DNA of 64,000 nucleotides from assembly GCA_046051225.1 (NCBI GenBank), contig JBJOOR010000001.1:248001-312000 (forward strand), written 5' to 3'. Positions within the stretch are counted from its first letter, which is position 1, and every line of letters begins with the position of its first letter. This document shows, in pieces, positions 16,085-26,400 of the stretch. The notes beneath the pieces are model-generated. The model was given only the letters and a program-made list of their open reading frames with translations, ran no database searches and had not been told where the DNA came from. The position numbers and the translations under genes are program-made. The stretch comes from CAIODY01 sp046051225. Its GTDB lineage: Bacteria; Bacteroidota; Bacteroidia; Chitinophagales; CAIODY01.

Positions 16085-17023
16085 TTAAAATACTAACCAA
16101 TGAAACTTTGTTTGATGTAATGAATTATACTCAACCGTGGGCGCAGGAAATTTGATAACATTCAGTGCCAAAAAAAGTGTTTTTAAAATTTTCGATTTTG
16201 TTTTTATTTTCGAAAAATCTACATCAGGCGAAATATAATATTGACGATACCGAATTAAATCGTTTCGAACCGTAAGCCCTTTATTCCATTGATTTGCATA
16301 GCCCCCATACATATTATCGGCACCATAGCCAACAGCAATATTTAACCATTTCGGAAATTTATTTTTCATACCACATAGCGATGAAATATTTCCACTTAAC
16401 CAATATGTTTGTGCATTATAATCTTTCAAAAATCTTTCGGGCAAACTTTTTCCATACAATTCATCTGCTCTATCATTTAATATTTTTTCGGCATAAATAT
16501 TTTTATGAGTAGAAAATTTTAAATGAATCTTTTGTTCTCTCCAAATTAATTCTTGGCTTACTAATAATCCTGCACCTACTGTGTTAGCAGATAAATCGCC
16601 CAACGAAAAACCCCACTCTTTCGAAAATCCATCTAATGTTTCAATAGTTAATTGCAATGCAAAACCAACGCCTGCGCCGTACATGATGCTTCGGCGCTGC
16701 GATACACCAGCCCATCGATACATGTTGCTACTCCAATAAGCTTCGTTATAAGCGGTAAACGTATGACCACATTTATCCATTTGCAACCATTCGCCATCAT
16801 CATTAAATAAATGAAATTTGCTTCGTGGATAATTTGCATACCAAGCATAATTTAAGCCAATCATGGCCAATGAAAATGTGGTAGCACATGTGCCATGCAC
16901 TATTAGTTCTCGTTTTTTATTAAACGTATCGCTGGGTATAATAAATTTAGAAAATAATAATTGAGCTTTGCTATTGATTGCAAAGCTTAGTAATAGTAGA
17001 ACGAGAATTGATAAACGTTTCAA
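16085..17023 (-). CDS. DUF2279 family protein with signal peptide
   Basis: About 312 residues. The family core is HGTCATTFSLAMIGLNYAWY, then DDGEWLQMDKCGHTFTAYNE, then ETLDGFSKEWGFSLGDLSAN, with conserved His, Asp and Gly residues characteristic of DUF2279 (PF10043). The C-terminal part is strand-rich. The function of the family is unknown; the repeated small membrane-embedded motifs suggest an envelope protein. No ATG exists near the N-terminus: the best start is TTG at 17023, giving MKRLSILVLLLLSFAINSKA. A TTG at 17047 would add eight residues. It is a minus-strand gene divergent from asd. Confidence 0.85.
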   Translation of the reverse strand: MKRLSILVLLLLSFAINSKAQLLFSKFIIPSDTFNKKRELIVHGTCATTFSLAMIGLNYAWYANYPRSKFHLFNDDGEWLQMDKCGHTFTAYNEAYWSSNMYRWAGVSQRRSIMYGAGVGFALQLTIETLDGFSKEWGFSLGDLSANTVGAGLLVSQELIWREQKIHLKFSTHKNIYAEKILNDRADELYGKSLPERFLKDYNAQTYWLSGNISSLCGMKNKFPKWLNIAVGYGADNMYGGYANQWNKGLTVRNDLIRYRQYYISPDVDFSKIKTKSKILKTLFLALNVIKFPAPTVEYNSLHQTKFHWLVF

Positions 17024-17138
17024 AATGTAAGTATTATTGAAAATCAAAGTACGCTAAATTTGATTTAAAATTTCGATGTTCAATAAAATTTAATGCTTTC
17101 TTTTTCTCAACTTTGCAGTTCAAAATAATTTTATTGAA

Positions 17139-18119
17139 ATGAAAATAGCAGTAGTAGGAGCCACAGGATTAGTAGGCGGCGTAATGCTAAAAGTATTAGC
17201 AGAAAGAAATTTTAAATATGATGAATTACTTTTAGTTGCATCAGAAAAATCGGCTGGCAAAAAAATTAATTATCAGGAGAAAGAATTTGTAGTGATAGAT
17301 ATTCCAACAGCAATTGCTCAAAAGCCTGATATAGCAATATTTTCGGCTGGTGGTGCCACTTCAAAAAAATATGCCGAACAATTTGCGGCAGTAGGCACAA
17401 CTGTAATTGATAACTCATCGGCATGGCGAATGGATGATGATAAAAAATTAGTAGTGCCCGAAGTAAACGGACATTTATTAACTAAGGCTGATAAAATAAT
17501 TGCTAATCCCAATTGTTCAACTATACAAATGGTGGTGGCATTACATCCACTTCATTTAAAGTATAAAATTAAACGAGTAGTAGTTTCAACTTATCAATCA
17601 GTAAGTGGTACTGGTGTAAAAGGTGTAGCACAATTAAATAATGAACGCCAAAATATTGATGGCGAAATGGCTTACAAACATCCTATTGATTTGAACTGCA
17701 TACCGCATGGTGGCGATTTTGAAAACAATGGATACACCACCGAAGAAACAAAATTAGTAAACGAAACAAGAAAAATAATGGGTGATAACTCCATCAATGT
17801 TTCGGCTACTGTAGTTCGTGTGCCTGTATTTGGTGGGCATAGCGAAAGTGTGAATATTGAATTTGAAAACGAATTTGATTTGGATGAATTAAAAAATATT
17901 TTGAAACATTCGAAGGGAATAATAGTGCAAGATGATGCTATAAAATTTGAATACCCTATGCCATTATTTGCCGAAGGAAAAGACGAAGTTTTTGTGGGTA
18001 GAATTCGTAGAGATTTTTCGCAACTTAAAACATTAAACCTTTGGATTGTAAGCGATAACCTTCGCAAAGGTGCAGCCACCAACGCTGTACAAATTGCCGA
18101 AATTGTGAGCACATTATAA
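17139..18119 (+). CDS. asd: Aspartate-semialdehyde dehydrogenase
   Basis: 326 residues. It reduces L-aspartyl-4-phosphate to the semialdehyde in the lysine, threonine and methionine pathway. The Rossmann motif GATGLVGGVML is at the N-terminus, the nucleophilic Cys lies in IIANPNCSTIQMV near residue 130, and VSTYQSVSGTG and the substrate-binding His region VPVFGGHSESVN follow. Length and motif order are normal for the bacterial enzyme. It stands alone, with its terminator 7 bp after the stop. dapB, a later enzyme of the same pathway, is at 37.2 kb. Confidence 0.97.
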   Translation: MKIAVVGATGLVGGVMLKVLAERNFKYDELLLVASEKSAGKKINYQEKEFVVIDIPTAIAQKPDIAIFSAGGATSKKYAEQFAAVGTTVIDNSSAWRMDDDKKLVVPEVNGHLLTKADKIIANPNCSTIQMVVALHPLHLKYKIKRVVVSTYQSVSGTGVKGVAQLNNERQNIDGEMAYKHPIDLNCIPHGGDFENNGYTTEETKLVNETRKIMGDNSINVSATVVRVPVFGGHSESVNIEFENEFDLDELKNILKHSKGIIVQDDAIKFEYPMPLFAEGKDEVFVGRIRRDFSQLKTLNLWIVSDNLRKGAATNAVQIAEIVSTL

Positions 18120-18125
18120 AAAGCA

Positions 18126-18156
18126 AAAAGCCTCGATAAAATTTATCGAGGCTTTT
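18126..18156. terminator. Bidirectional intrinsic terminator after asd
   Basis: AAAAGCCTCGATAAA (18126-18140) pairs with TTTATCGAGGCTTTT (18142-18156), giving a 15-bp stem with A- and T-runs on both sides. It serves asd and the convergent barrel gene. Confidence 0.92.
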
Positions 18157-18170
18157 TTATAAATTAATTT

Positions 18171-19079
18171 TTACAATCCATTTAGCTGAATACCAACTGC
18201 CCAAGGATATGATTTAGGTAAATTATAATAATTAGTTTGAGAATTATTAAACATTGGAGACATGGCGTATGTACCATAAAAATTCAATTTTCCAACACCT
18301 AATCTAACTACATAATTGATTGGAAATTGAGTTAAATTATAATTTCCTTCAAATCTTTTTTGTTTGCCACGTTCACCACTTACTTGTTTTTGCCATGCCT
18401 CTAATGCTAAATTCATTTCTACACCAGCTGCCAATCTAAAGGCTTTCCAGCTATCATTTTTCCCTAATTTTAATTCCAACATTAATGGCACTGTTACATA
18501 TTTATTTACCCATTTGTTTTTAGTAAATTTTACAGAATCGATTTGGGTATAAATTGTTCCATTCGATTTATCTCTTAATAAGTTAATATTTTTACTATCG
18601 CCATTAAACCGATAGTTATTCCATGTTATACCAGCACCCCATCTAAAATTCAATTTGTGCTGAACCAAATTTATTCGTTGTTCAATTAAGTACAATTTCA
18701 CATTAATACATTTTGATTGTTGTAAGTCAATATGAGAAGTTGCCTTATATAAATTAGACATTAATACAGTTGGTGAATTCATATTACAAAGCCCTAAGTC
18801 AAACCCTAGCCAATTGTTTTCAATATTTTTTGGTTTTTTAATTTTTTGTTTTGTGCTGTCGGTTGATACCTGAATATTTTTCGGATTTACTTTGATTTTT
18901 AAATGCCCAAAGCGGATGGTGGTAGTATCGTTTCTTGTAAATGTGGTGTCTCTAGTTTTTTTGTCAATCAATATTTCAATTGATTGAATTCCTTTAGTGT
19001 GCTTCACACTGTCGGCTACATTGGCTTTTGCGGCAAAGCTTATTGCCATTACTAAAATAATTGAGAAAAGATTTTTCAT
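18171..19079 (-). CDS. Outer-membrane beta-barrel protein downstream of ECF sigma/anti-sigma pair
   Basis: 302 residues: signal peptide (MKNLFSIILVMAISFAAKA), a polar Lys/Thr-rich region with repeated DTTFTRNDTTTIRFG-like words (residues 30-85), then a barrel with NWLGFDLGLCNMNSP, NFRWGAGITWNNYRF, YVTVPLMLELKLG and a terminal VGIQLNGL. Bacteroidota have many such proteins next to sigma/anti-sigma operons. It follows the anti-sigma gene by 99 bp on the same strand and may be in the same transcript or its target. Confidence 0.85.
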   Translation of the reverse strand: MKNLFSIILVMAISFAAKANVADSVKHTKGIQSIEILIDKKTRDTTFTRNDTTTIRFGHLKIKVNPKNIQVSTDSTKQKIKKPKNIENNWLGFDLGLCNMNSPTVLMSNLYKATSHIDLQQSKCINVKLYLIEQRINLVQHKLNFRWGAGITWNNYRFNGDSKNINLLRDKSNGTIYTQIDSVKFTKNKWVNKYVTVPLMLELKLGKNDSWKAFRLAAGVEMNLALEAWQKQVSGERGKQKRFEGNYNLTQFPINYVVRLGVGKLNFYGTYAMSPMFNNSQTNYYNLPKSYPWAVGIQLNGL

Positions 19080-19178
19080 GATATTATACTTTTAAATGTT
19101 TTATATTTTATTCGATTTTATATGCTGAAATTTTTAAATGAGGTACCATTCATTTTCAATTTCATTTTTTAAATTTTT

Positions 19179-20042
19179 TTAATTTTTTGCTAAAGCTTCT
19201 TTATGATTGATTTCAGCAAAACCTAAATCAATATCAAAGTTGCCACCATTGGTTTCTTTGCCCAGTACTTTGCTACTTGCCCAAACCAACATTTTCAAAA
19301 TTTGCCGTTGGTTTTTATTAGTTTTAAAAGGAATTTGAGCAATCAATTTTTCTTCTTGTTTTTTTATTGGTTGAATAGAAATTGAATTTTGTGCAACTGC
19401 TTTCATAGTATCAATTTGTTCTACTTTTTTTTCAGGTTGAGCAATAATTTCATCAGGTTTAATATCCATCACAACATTTATTTCATGTGTTTCATTCCAC
19501 AATTTTTTGTTTTTCCATGAGTTTGGTAAGTCGGCAGTGTCAATAGTTTCAGTTAAAATTATTTTTGCAGTGAAATTTTTATTCTCCACTTTTTTTGTTT
19601 TTACAAAATTGTTTTTCGCTAAAGAATGTTTCTCTGTTTTTAGCAATTCCGAATTCCGAATTCTCAATTCCGAACTCTTCACTGAATCACTTTTTATATT
19701 TGTTTTTTCTTCTGAATACTGCTTACTACTTACTGACGACTGATTCATCATCCACCAACCCAAACCTATTGCCAACAGAAGCATTGCAGCTATTGCCCAC
19801 CTATTAAAATTCCATTTCCAGGTAATAATTTTTGTTTCTGTGTTTTTTAATAATTCGTTTTTATTAGCAAAAATTATTTTTTCATCGGCTAATAATTTTG
19901 TTGATTCAACTAATTCTAATTCATTTTTCAAATCAATATTTTCAGCTACAAATACTTCAACAGCCTTACGTTCGGCAGCCGTCAACTCATTCTCCATGTA
20001 GTTGATAAAATATTCTTCGTAATTATTTCTGTTAATGTTCAT
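19179..20042 (-). CDS. Putative anti-sigma factor, single-pass membrane protein
   Basis: 287 residues. The N-terminal cytoplasmic part (NYEEYFINYMENELTAAERK, then VEVFVAENIDLKNELELVE) resembles the zinc-less anti-sigma domain common in this phylum. A single membrane segment WAIAAMLLLAIGLGWWMM follows near residue 85. The periplasmic part is long, charged and of low complexity, with LRIRNSELLKTEKHS arising from a 7-bp DNA repeat. The gene lies 2 bp after the ECF sigma gene, as sigma/anti-sigma pairs usually do, so it should sequester that sigma factor until an envelope signal arrives. Function is inferred from context and topology. Confidence 0.8.
   Translation of the reverse strand: MNINRNNYEEYFINYMENELTAAERKAVEVFVAENIDLKNELELVESTKLLADEKIIFANKNELLKNTETKIITWKWNFNRWAIAAMLLLAIGLGWWMMNQSSVSSKQYSEEKTNIKSDSVKSSELRIRNSELLKTEKHSLAKNNFVKTKKVENKNFTAKIILTETIDTADLPNSWKNKKLWNETHEINVVMDIKPDEIIAQPEKKVEQIDTMKAVAQNSISIQPIKKQEEKLIAQIPFKTNKNQRQILKMLVWASSKVLGKETNGGNFDIDLGFAEINHKEALAKN
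19645..19672. repeat. Four 7-bp tandem units (AATTCCG) inside the anti-sigma gene
   Basis: AATTCCG occurs at 19645-19651, 19652-19658 and 19666-19672, with a diverged AATTCTC unit at 19659-19665. Units of 7 bp are not a multiple of the codon, so gain or loss of one or two units would shift the reading frame of the periplasmic domain after the membrane segment. Confidence 0.75.
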
Positions 20043-20044
20043 TA

Positions 20045-20530
20045 TTATAAAACTGTTTCGATACTTACTAAATAATTTTTCAAAGTTTGCCTTGCTCTAA
20101 AAATATAAACCTTCACTTGCGATTCATTCAGGCTTAAAATTTCGCCAATTTCTTTATAATCATAACCCTCATAATCTCTAAGCAAAACACACGATTTTTG
20201 AATTTCAGGCAATTTGCTCAAAGCCTTTTCTAATGTTTCTTTCAAGCCCGATTTATGTTCGTTTACAATTTTTGTTTGAGCCGAAAATTCGTCCACCAAG
20301 CTTACTTTTTTTTGCTTTCTAAATTGATCAATCATATTTTTATAAGCCACACTAAACAAAAATGATTTTGCTTTTTCAGCATCTACTTCATCACATTTCT
20401 TCCATAATATCTCGAAAGCATTTTGAACCACATCCCTTGCATTTTCTTCGTGCTGGGTATGTTTTAAAATGAATCGAAATAAATGGTCGGCATGATGTGA
20501 AACACAAAAATTGTAATCATTTATCGTCAT
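20045..20530 (-). CDS. ECF-type RNA polymerase sigma factor
   Basis: 161 residues. Region 2 includes ARDVVQNAFEILWKKCDE and AKSFLFSVAYKNMIDQFRKQ, and region 4 includes LPEIQKSCVLLRDYEGYDYK and LSLNESQVKVYIFRARQTLK. No region 3 is present, as in all ECF factors. It directs the core polymerase to its own regulon, probably including the next two genes. Its stop codon is 2 bp from the anti-sigma start. A divergent lipoprotein gene starts 95 bp away. Confidence 0.95.
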   Translation of the reverse strand: MTINDYNFCVSHHADHLFRFILKHTQHEENARDVVQNAFEILWKKCDEVDAEKAKSFLFSVAYKNMIDQFRKQKKVSLVDEFSAQTKIVNEHKSGLKETLEKALSKLPEIQKSCVLLRDYEGYDYKEIGEILSLNESQVKVYIFRARQTLKNYLVSIETVL

Positions 20531-20624
20531 CGTTACTAATAAATCGTTTGAACAAGATGAAAAGTTACAGCAAGATGAAAATATTTTTTGATAAACATTT
20601 TCATAGTTGTTTATATTTGGAATT

Positions 20625-21059
20625 ATGAAACCTGCTGCTTTTTTATTTATAGTAATATTATTTCTAAATTCATGTAAAAGTGATTACGATCAATCGTATT
20701 CTACCTACCAAGAGTTTGAAAAGACAAACGAAAGAAACAAAGGCTGGTTTCCTACTTGGATTAACAATTCATGCAGTGATTTAAAAAGCAGAAGTAGTAT
20801 AAATAATAATGAATCCATCGGAAAATTCAGCTATTCTGATAATGAGTATATTGATAACATTTTTTCAGAAAAAACAATTGCAAAACGTATTAATACCAAT
20901 GCTTTTCAAATCATATTAGCAGATATGAAAACCGAAATACCTGATTGGTTTATTGCAAAAGAAAAAGTGTTGGGTAAATCTGTTTGGTTAAAAGATGGAT
21001 TTTATTTTGCGAAAGATTCGATAAATCATCAAGTTTACTTTCTCTGTAAATGGAAATGA
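20625..21059 (+). CDS. Hypothetical lipoprotein
   Basis: 144 residues from the ATG at 20625. A lipoprotein signal MKPAAFLFIVILFLNSC has a clear lipobox (LNSC), followed by KSDYDQSYSTYQEFEKTNER. The mature part has aromatic and charged segments (GWFPTWINNSCSDLKS, ETEIPDWF-like DMKTEIPDWFIAKEKV) and no known domain. The start at 20607 adds MFIFGI ahead of the signal and is less likely. It lies between an ECF sigma gene (divergent) and gmk (26 bp downstream). Confidence 0.75.
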   Translation: MKPAAFLFIVILFLNSCKSDYDQSYSTYQEFEKTNERNKGWFPTWINNSCSDLKSRSSINNNESIGKFSYSDNEYIDNIFSEKTIAKRINTNAFQIILADMKTEIPDWFIAKEKVLGKSVWLKDGFYFAKDSINHQVYFLCKWK

Positions 21060-21069
21060 TTTATTTCTC

Positions 21070-21077
21070 TACCTTTG
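21070..21077 (+). promoter_or_regulatory. -7 promoter box of gmk (TACCTTTG)
   Basis: TACCTTTG lies just 7 bp before the gmk ATG, so the transcript should be leaderless or have only a few leader bases. It also shows that gmk can be transcribed independently of the lipoprotein gene. Confidence 0.55.
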
Positions 21078-21084
21078 AACCATC

Positions 21085-21654
21085 ATGCAAACTGGAAAAT
21101 TAATCATCATAGCTGCACCAAGCGGCGCAGGAAAAACCACCGTTGTAAAACATATTTTACAACAATTTCCACAATTATCATTTTCGGTAAGTGCCACCAC
21201 CAGAGCCATGCGCCAAGGCGAAACGGATGGACAGGACTATTACTTTTTATCCGAACAAGAATTTAAAAACCGAATTGCCAACGATGAATTTGTAGAATGG
21301 GAAATGGTATATGTAGGCAAATATTATGGCACTTTAAAATCCGAATTGCAACGTGTTTGGAATAATAACCAACACATAATTTTTGATGTAGATGTTGAAG
21401 GTGGGTTGCATATTAAAAATAAATATCCTACCAATTCATTATCGGTTTTTATCAATCCACCAAGTTTAGAAGTTTTAAAACAAAGGCTTACCGATAGAAA
21501 TACTGAAAGTGAAGAAAGCCTACATGAGCGAATTTCGAAAGCCGAACATGAATTAAGTTTTGCTTCGCAATTTGATGTAGTGCTTATTAATGATGATTTA
21601 CAACAAACATTAACCAAAGCCGAACAATTGATAAAAGATTTTTTAGGTAAATGA
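21085..21654 (+). CDS. gmk: Guanylate kinase
   Basis: 189 residues. It phosphorylates GMP to GDP with ATP. The P-loop is APSGAGKTTV, the GMP-binding region has SATTRAMRQGE and DGQDYYFLSE, and the walker-B like segment is HIIFDVDVEGG. The lid region has TDRNTESEESLHERISKA. Length is typical. Start ATG at 21085 is fixed by the close promoter box. The lutB gene follows with its own promoter. Confidence 0.97.
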   Translation: MQTGKLIIIAAPSGAGKTTVVKHILQQFPQLSFSVSATTRAMRQGETDGQDYYFLSEQEFKNRIANDEFVEWEMVYVGKYYGTLKSELQRVWNNNQHIIFDVDVEGGLHIKNKYPTNSLSVFINPPSLEVLKQRLTDRNTESEESLHERISKAEHELSFASQFDVVLINDDLQQTLTKAEQLIKDFLGK

Positions 21655-21655
21655 G

Positions 21656-21685
21656 TTGAATTTCGTTTTACAAAAAGTATTTTTG
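21656..21685 (+). promoter_or_regulatory. Promoter of lutB
   Basis: TTG (21656-21658) and TATTTTTG (21678-21685) with a 19-bp spacer match the Bacteroidota -33/-7 consensus exactly. The start codon is 28 bp further on. Confidence 0.7.
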
Positions 21686-21713
21686 TTTCATACAATTAAT
21701 CTGAACATATATA

Positions 21714-23096
21714 ATGACCGATACAGTAGAATTATTTTTCGACAAATCAGCCACCAAAGCGGCTGATAAAGAGCATCGCCGTAAGTTGATGTTTAACATT
21801 GGCAAATACAATGAGTCGGTTGTAAAAGGCAAGCAGCAATATGAAAATTTAGAATTGGCAAAGCAACGAGCCAAAAATGTGAAGTGGAAAGCCATTGATA
21901 ATTTGGATAAATATTTGGTAGAATTTGAAAGCAATTTTACTAAAAATGGCGGCACCGTTTTGTGGGCTGAAACCGCTGATGATGCTGTAAAAGAGATTTA
22001 CAAAATCTGCAAAGAAAACGATGCCCGAATGGTGGTGAAAAGCAAAAGCATGGTTACTGAAGAAATTCATTTAAACGATGCTTTAAATAAAATTGGTGTT
22101 GAAAGCGTTGAAACAGATTTGGGCGAATACATTCAACAATTAGATGGCGAAGCACCTTACCATATTGTTACACCTGCCATGCATAAAAGCAAAGAAGATG
22201 TGGCTAGAGTTTTTAATGAACATTTGGGTACGCCTTTAGATTATACACCTTCGCAAATGACGATGGTAGCCCGTGAAAAGCTACGAGCAAAATATACTTC
22301 GGCTGACATTGGTGTAACAGGTGCAAATTTTATTTTGGCCGATACAGGTTCGGTTTTAGTTTTAGAAAACGAAGGCAATGCAAGATTAACAACCGCATTT
22401 CCAAAAATTCATATTGTAATAGTTGGTATAGAAAAAGTATTGCCAAGCATAAATGATTTGCCATTGTTTTTACCACTATTAGCTACTTATGGCACTGGGC
22501 AAAAAGTTACCGTTTATAATTCCATCATCAGTGGACCAAAACAAAATGATGAAGTTGATGGTCCATCAAAAATGTATGTAATATTATTAGATAATGGCAG
22601 AACAAATTTATTAGCACAGCCCGAACAACGCGAAGCCTTGTACTGCATACGTTGTGGCAGTTGTTTAAATGCTTGCCCTGTTTATAAAAACATTGGTGGT
22701 CATGCTTACGGCACCACTTATAGCGGCCCAATAGGCTCGGTAATTACACCGCATTTTAAAGGCATGGAAGATTTTAAACACTTAAGCTATGCTTCATCAT
22801 TGTGTGGTAATTGTACCGAAGTATGCCCCATGAAAATTAATTTACATGAATTATTATTGTTGAACAGACGAGATGCTGTAAAAGAAGGATTGGTTGGAAA
22901 TAATGAAAGAATTGGTTGGACGGCATGGAAAGTGGCAATGAAAAACAGAATGTTGATGGATGCAGGAAGCAGTGGCTTACGCAATTTTTTTATGAAAAAA
23001 TATTTTAAAGACACTTGGGGCAAAAATCATGAAATGCCAAAATTTCCAAAAAAATCATTTAACGAAATTTTCAGAGAAAAAAATAAAAACAAATAA
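21714..23096 (+). CDS. lutB: LutB/LldF-type iron-sulfur protein (lactate utilisation)
   Basis: 460 residues. The N-terminal and central parts are the LUD-type domain with DTGSVLVLENEGNARLTTA and FPKIHIVIVGIEKVLPS. Two [4Fe-4S] ferredoxin motifs follow: CIRCGSCLNACPVYK and CGNCTEVCP. A C-terminal DUF3390-like helical part ends the protein. LutB works with LutA and LutC in NAD-independent L-lactate oxidation; neither partner is in this window. It has its own promoter and a strong terminator right after the stop, so it is monocistronic here. Confidence 0.93.
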   Translation: MTDTVELFFDKSATKAADKEHRRKLMFNIGKYNESVVKGKQQYENLELAKQRAKNVKWKAIDNLDKYLVEFESNFTKNGGTVLWAETADDAVKEIYKICKENDARMVVKSKSMVTEEIHLNDALNKIGVESVETDLGEYIQQLDGEAPYHIVTPAMHKSKEDVARVFNEHLGTPLDYTPSQMTMVAREKLRAKYTSADIGVTGANFILADTGSVLVLENEGNARLTTAFPKIHIVIVGIEKVLPSINDLPLFLPLLATYGTGQKVTVYNSIISGPKQNDEVDGPSKMYVILLDNGRTNLLAQPEQREALYCIRCGSCLNACPVYKNIGGHAYGTTYSGPIGSVITPHFKGMEDFKHLSYASSLCGNCTEVCPMKINLHELLLLNRRDAVKEGLVGNNERIGWTAWKVAMKNRMLMDAGSSGLRNFFMKKYFKDTWGKNHEMPKFPKKSFNEIFREKNKNK

Positions 23097-23097
23097 T

Positions 23098-23129
23098 AAA
23101 AAAGCCGCAAAATGTTTTGCGGCTTTTTT
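23098..23129. terminator. Bidirectional intrinsic terminator between lutB and folB
   Basis: AAAAAAGCCGCAAAA (23098-23112) pairs with TTTTGCGGCTTTTTT (23115-23129), leaving the two-base spacer TG, which must open to form a tetraloop. It ends one base before the folB stop codon. Confidence 0.92.
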
Positions 23130-23130
23130 A

Positions 23131-23478
23131 TTATCGGCTATAACTAAGCTCAACAGCTACTTTGCCAACGCCTTGCATTTTATAAGGCTCCAATTTATTT
23201 AATCTTACGGTTGCATTTTTTACAACTTCATACTTTATTATTTTTTGTAAAATATTTTGCACCACAGTTTCTAGTAATTTTTGAGTAGTTTCCATTTCTT
23301 CTTTTACAATTTGATATATCACTTCATAATTAAAAGTGTTATCAAGGTTATCGTTAATGTTTTGTTTATCTAATAATTCTATTTGCACATCAACCGCAAA
23401 CCAATGACCTATTTGCTGTTCTTCACTATACCATCCATGATGAGCAAATATTTTAATATCGTTAAAAATTATTTTCAT
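23131..23478 (-). CDS. folB: Dihydroneopterin aldolase
   Basis: 115 residues, the family's normal size. It converts dihydroneopterin to hydroxymethyl-dihydropterin and glycolaldehyde in folate synthesis. Visible are IFAHHGWYSEEQQIGHWFAV (catalytic Tyr and substrate region), NYEVIYQIV, LLETVVQNI and NKLEPYKMQG near the end, which match FolB. It is 16 bp downstream of the large PAS kinase on the same strand and may share its transcript. Confidence 0.93.
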   Translation of the reverse strand: MKIIFNDIKIFAHHGWYSEEQQIGHWFAVDVQIELLDKQNINDNLDNTFNYEVIYQIVKEEMETTQKLLETVVQNILQKIIKYEVVKNATVRLNKLEPYKMQGVGKVAVELSYSR

Positions 23479-23494
23479 TAAATAAAATTGAATT

Positions 23495-26400
23495 TTAATT
23501 TTTTATATGCTGATAAATTTTGTTAAACAAATCGCTAGGATTAAATGGTTTGCTGATATAATCATTCATGCCTTGCTCTATCAATGTTACTCGTTCATTA
23601 TCCATTGTGGCGGCTGTTAATGCAATAATGGGTATATTTTTTATTTTTTCATCTGTATGTTGCCTAATAATTTTACAAGCGTCAATACCATTCATTTCGG
23701 GCATGTGAATATCCATTAATATTAAATCGTATTGCCCTGTTTCTACTTTTGCAATTGCTTCTAATCCATTGTTGGCAGTATCTACATTCAAATTCCATTT
23801 CAATAAAAATTTAACTGTAACCCTACGGTTAATTTCATTATCCTCTACCAATAATACATTTTTAAAAGTTGAATTTGATTCAGATAACTTAAGCTGTTGA
23901 TGTGTACTTATTTCCTTAATATTTGAAATTTGAAAAATTAAATCAAAAGAAAATGTGGTACCCTTTCCTAATTCACTTTGTAAAATTATTTCACTTCGAT
24001 ATAGTTGAATTAATTTTTGAGTAATAGTAAGCCCTAAGCCTGTGCCGCCATACTTACGGGTTGTATCTGAATTGGCTTGCGAAAACATCTGAAATATAGA
24101 TTTCTGCTTTTCGGTTGGAATTCCGATGCCCGTATCGCTTACTTCAAATCTTACTTTTATTTCATTTTCAATTGGATGGATTATTCGTAATAATGATATT
24201 TCAACAAAACCTTTGTCGGTAAACTTAATAGCATTTGAAAGCAAATTATTTAATATTTGTGATAACCTCATTGGGTCGCCCAATAAATTTTTAGGAATTT
24301 CGGTATCCATAATTGTATTAATAAAAATTCCCTTTTCATCGGCCTTAAATTGATAACTACCTTTTAAATTTTGAACTAGTTTAAATAAATCAATAGGAAT
24401 TTTTTCAAGCAAAACTTTTCCTGCTTCAATTTTACTAAAATCTAAAATATCATTTACTAATACCAATAAATTTTCGGCTGCAAATTTTAAAGTATTCAAT
24501 TCTACCACTTGGTCTTCTCTTGGATTTTCCATCAACAATAAGTTGGTCATACCAATTACAGCATTTAGTGGTGTTCTTATTTCATGGCTCATAATGCTAG
24601 TGAATTGCTGTTTTTCAACCATAGCTACTTCGGCTCTTTCTTTGGCTTTTATCAACTCTTCTTGCTTCTTATTTACCAATATTCTGTTTTGCACTTCGCT
24701 AGTAATATCTTCACATACTAACAAATAAATAGGTTTATCATTTTGATTACGACTTACCCGAGCTGTTTCTTTTACCCAAATTATTTCTCCCGATTTTTTC
24801 TTTTTTCGAATCTCCCATTGCAAAAAATTATCGTTAGTTTGCTTCAGCAATTCCAAATTTTTTGCAGCCAATGCCTTATCATCGGGATGAAACAAAATAC
24901 TATGATGATGATTAATTAAATCTGTTTTTTTATAGCCCAAATAATCAACCCCATATTGATTAACGGATACAATAATGCCATCAGTATTTAATAAAAAATA
25001 TAGTGATGGGGTATTTTCAAACAATAGCCTAAAACGTTCTTCGCTTCGAATTAATGCAATATCTTTTTCATGCTGCTCGGTAATATCTCTAAAAGTTCCT
25101 TTGTAAAATTTTTTATCTGTTGTTATGTTTCCTGATACATCAATATATCGGTAAGCATTATCTTCAAATTTTAGTTTGATAATTTGTTTAATCGGTATTT
25201 CTTGTTCAATTATGTTTACAAAATTTTGAAAAAAATAACTTCGAGTTTGATTAGGTATAAATTTAAAAAAATCTAAAATATGAATGAATTTAGGCATTTT
25301 ATTTTCTAAAATTATTACCACTTCATCCGATAAGGTTATCATTTTAGTGTTCAAATTAAAATGAAATGTGCCATTTTTTAAAGCCAAACTTGCTTCTGAT
25401 AAACGGGTTTGATTTTCTTGCATCCAAATTTCTTGCAGTTTTTTTTCAGTAATATCTCTAAATGTGCCATACAGTTTTACTGCTACATTGTTTTTGGTAA
25501 TCGTTCGGGTATATAGTTCTAAAAATTTAATATTGCCTTTTTGTGTTATCATTTTTCGCTCTACTTTGTTCTCTACATTATCGCCCTCTATCAATGCTTT
25601 GATATGTTTAGATGTAGCATTTTTATCGTCATCGTGCACATAATTAATAAATTCTTCAACGCTTTGAATCATTCTCGAATCGTCAATTTCTAAAATTTCT
25701 GATAACTCTAATGAATGTTCAACTTTATGGCTTAATAAATCCATTTCATAAGTACCCATCCGAAGCAGGTTTTGAGCTTCTAATAATTTTATTTCTGTAT
25801 TTAATAATTTTTGCTCTAATCGTTTTCTAAAAGTAATATCTCTAAAAGTGCCAGTTATTTTTGTAATACAATTATCTTCATAAAATGGATTTCCAGTAAT
25901 CTCTACGTATTTATCATTTCCTTTTGCGGTTAGTATTTTTCTTTCTCTTGAAAATGGTGTTCCATAATCAATCAGTTTTTTGAAAATTACTTTTGCTTTA
26001 TCAACTTCTTGTTTGTTTATATACTTAAAATAATCAGCCAAAGTAAATTCAGTATTGTCTTCAGGCAATTCATACAATTCATTTATATCAAGTGTTGAAG
26101 TAATATTTTTTGTTTTTAAATCAACCGTATAAGTACCCATCTGCAAAAGCTTTTGGGCTTCTTCAAGCATTTTTATAGTTTCTGAAAGCTCAAGTTTAGT
26201 TTGTTGAATAATTGCTTCTTTGCTTTTTCGTTCAGTAATGTTTCTAAATGTGCCTTCAATTTTTATCAAGTTATTATTCTCGTCAAATACAGGCATGGCA
26301 AGTATTTCAATGTATTTAATGTTGCCCTTTGGTGTTATCAATTTTCTTTCAGATGAATATTTAGTATGTGTTTCAGCAGCATTAATAATGTCTCGTTCAA

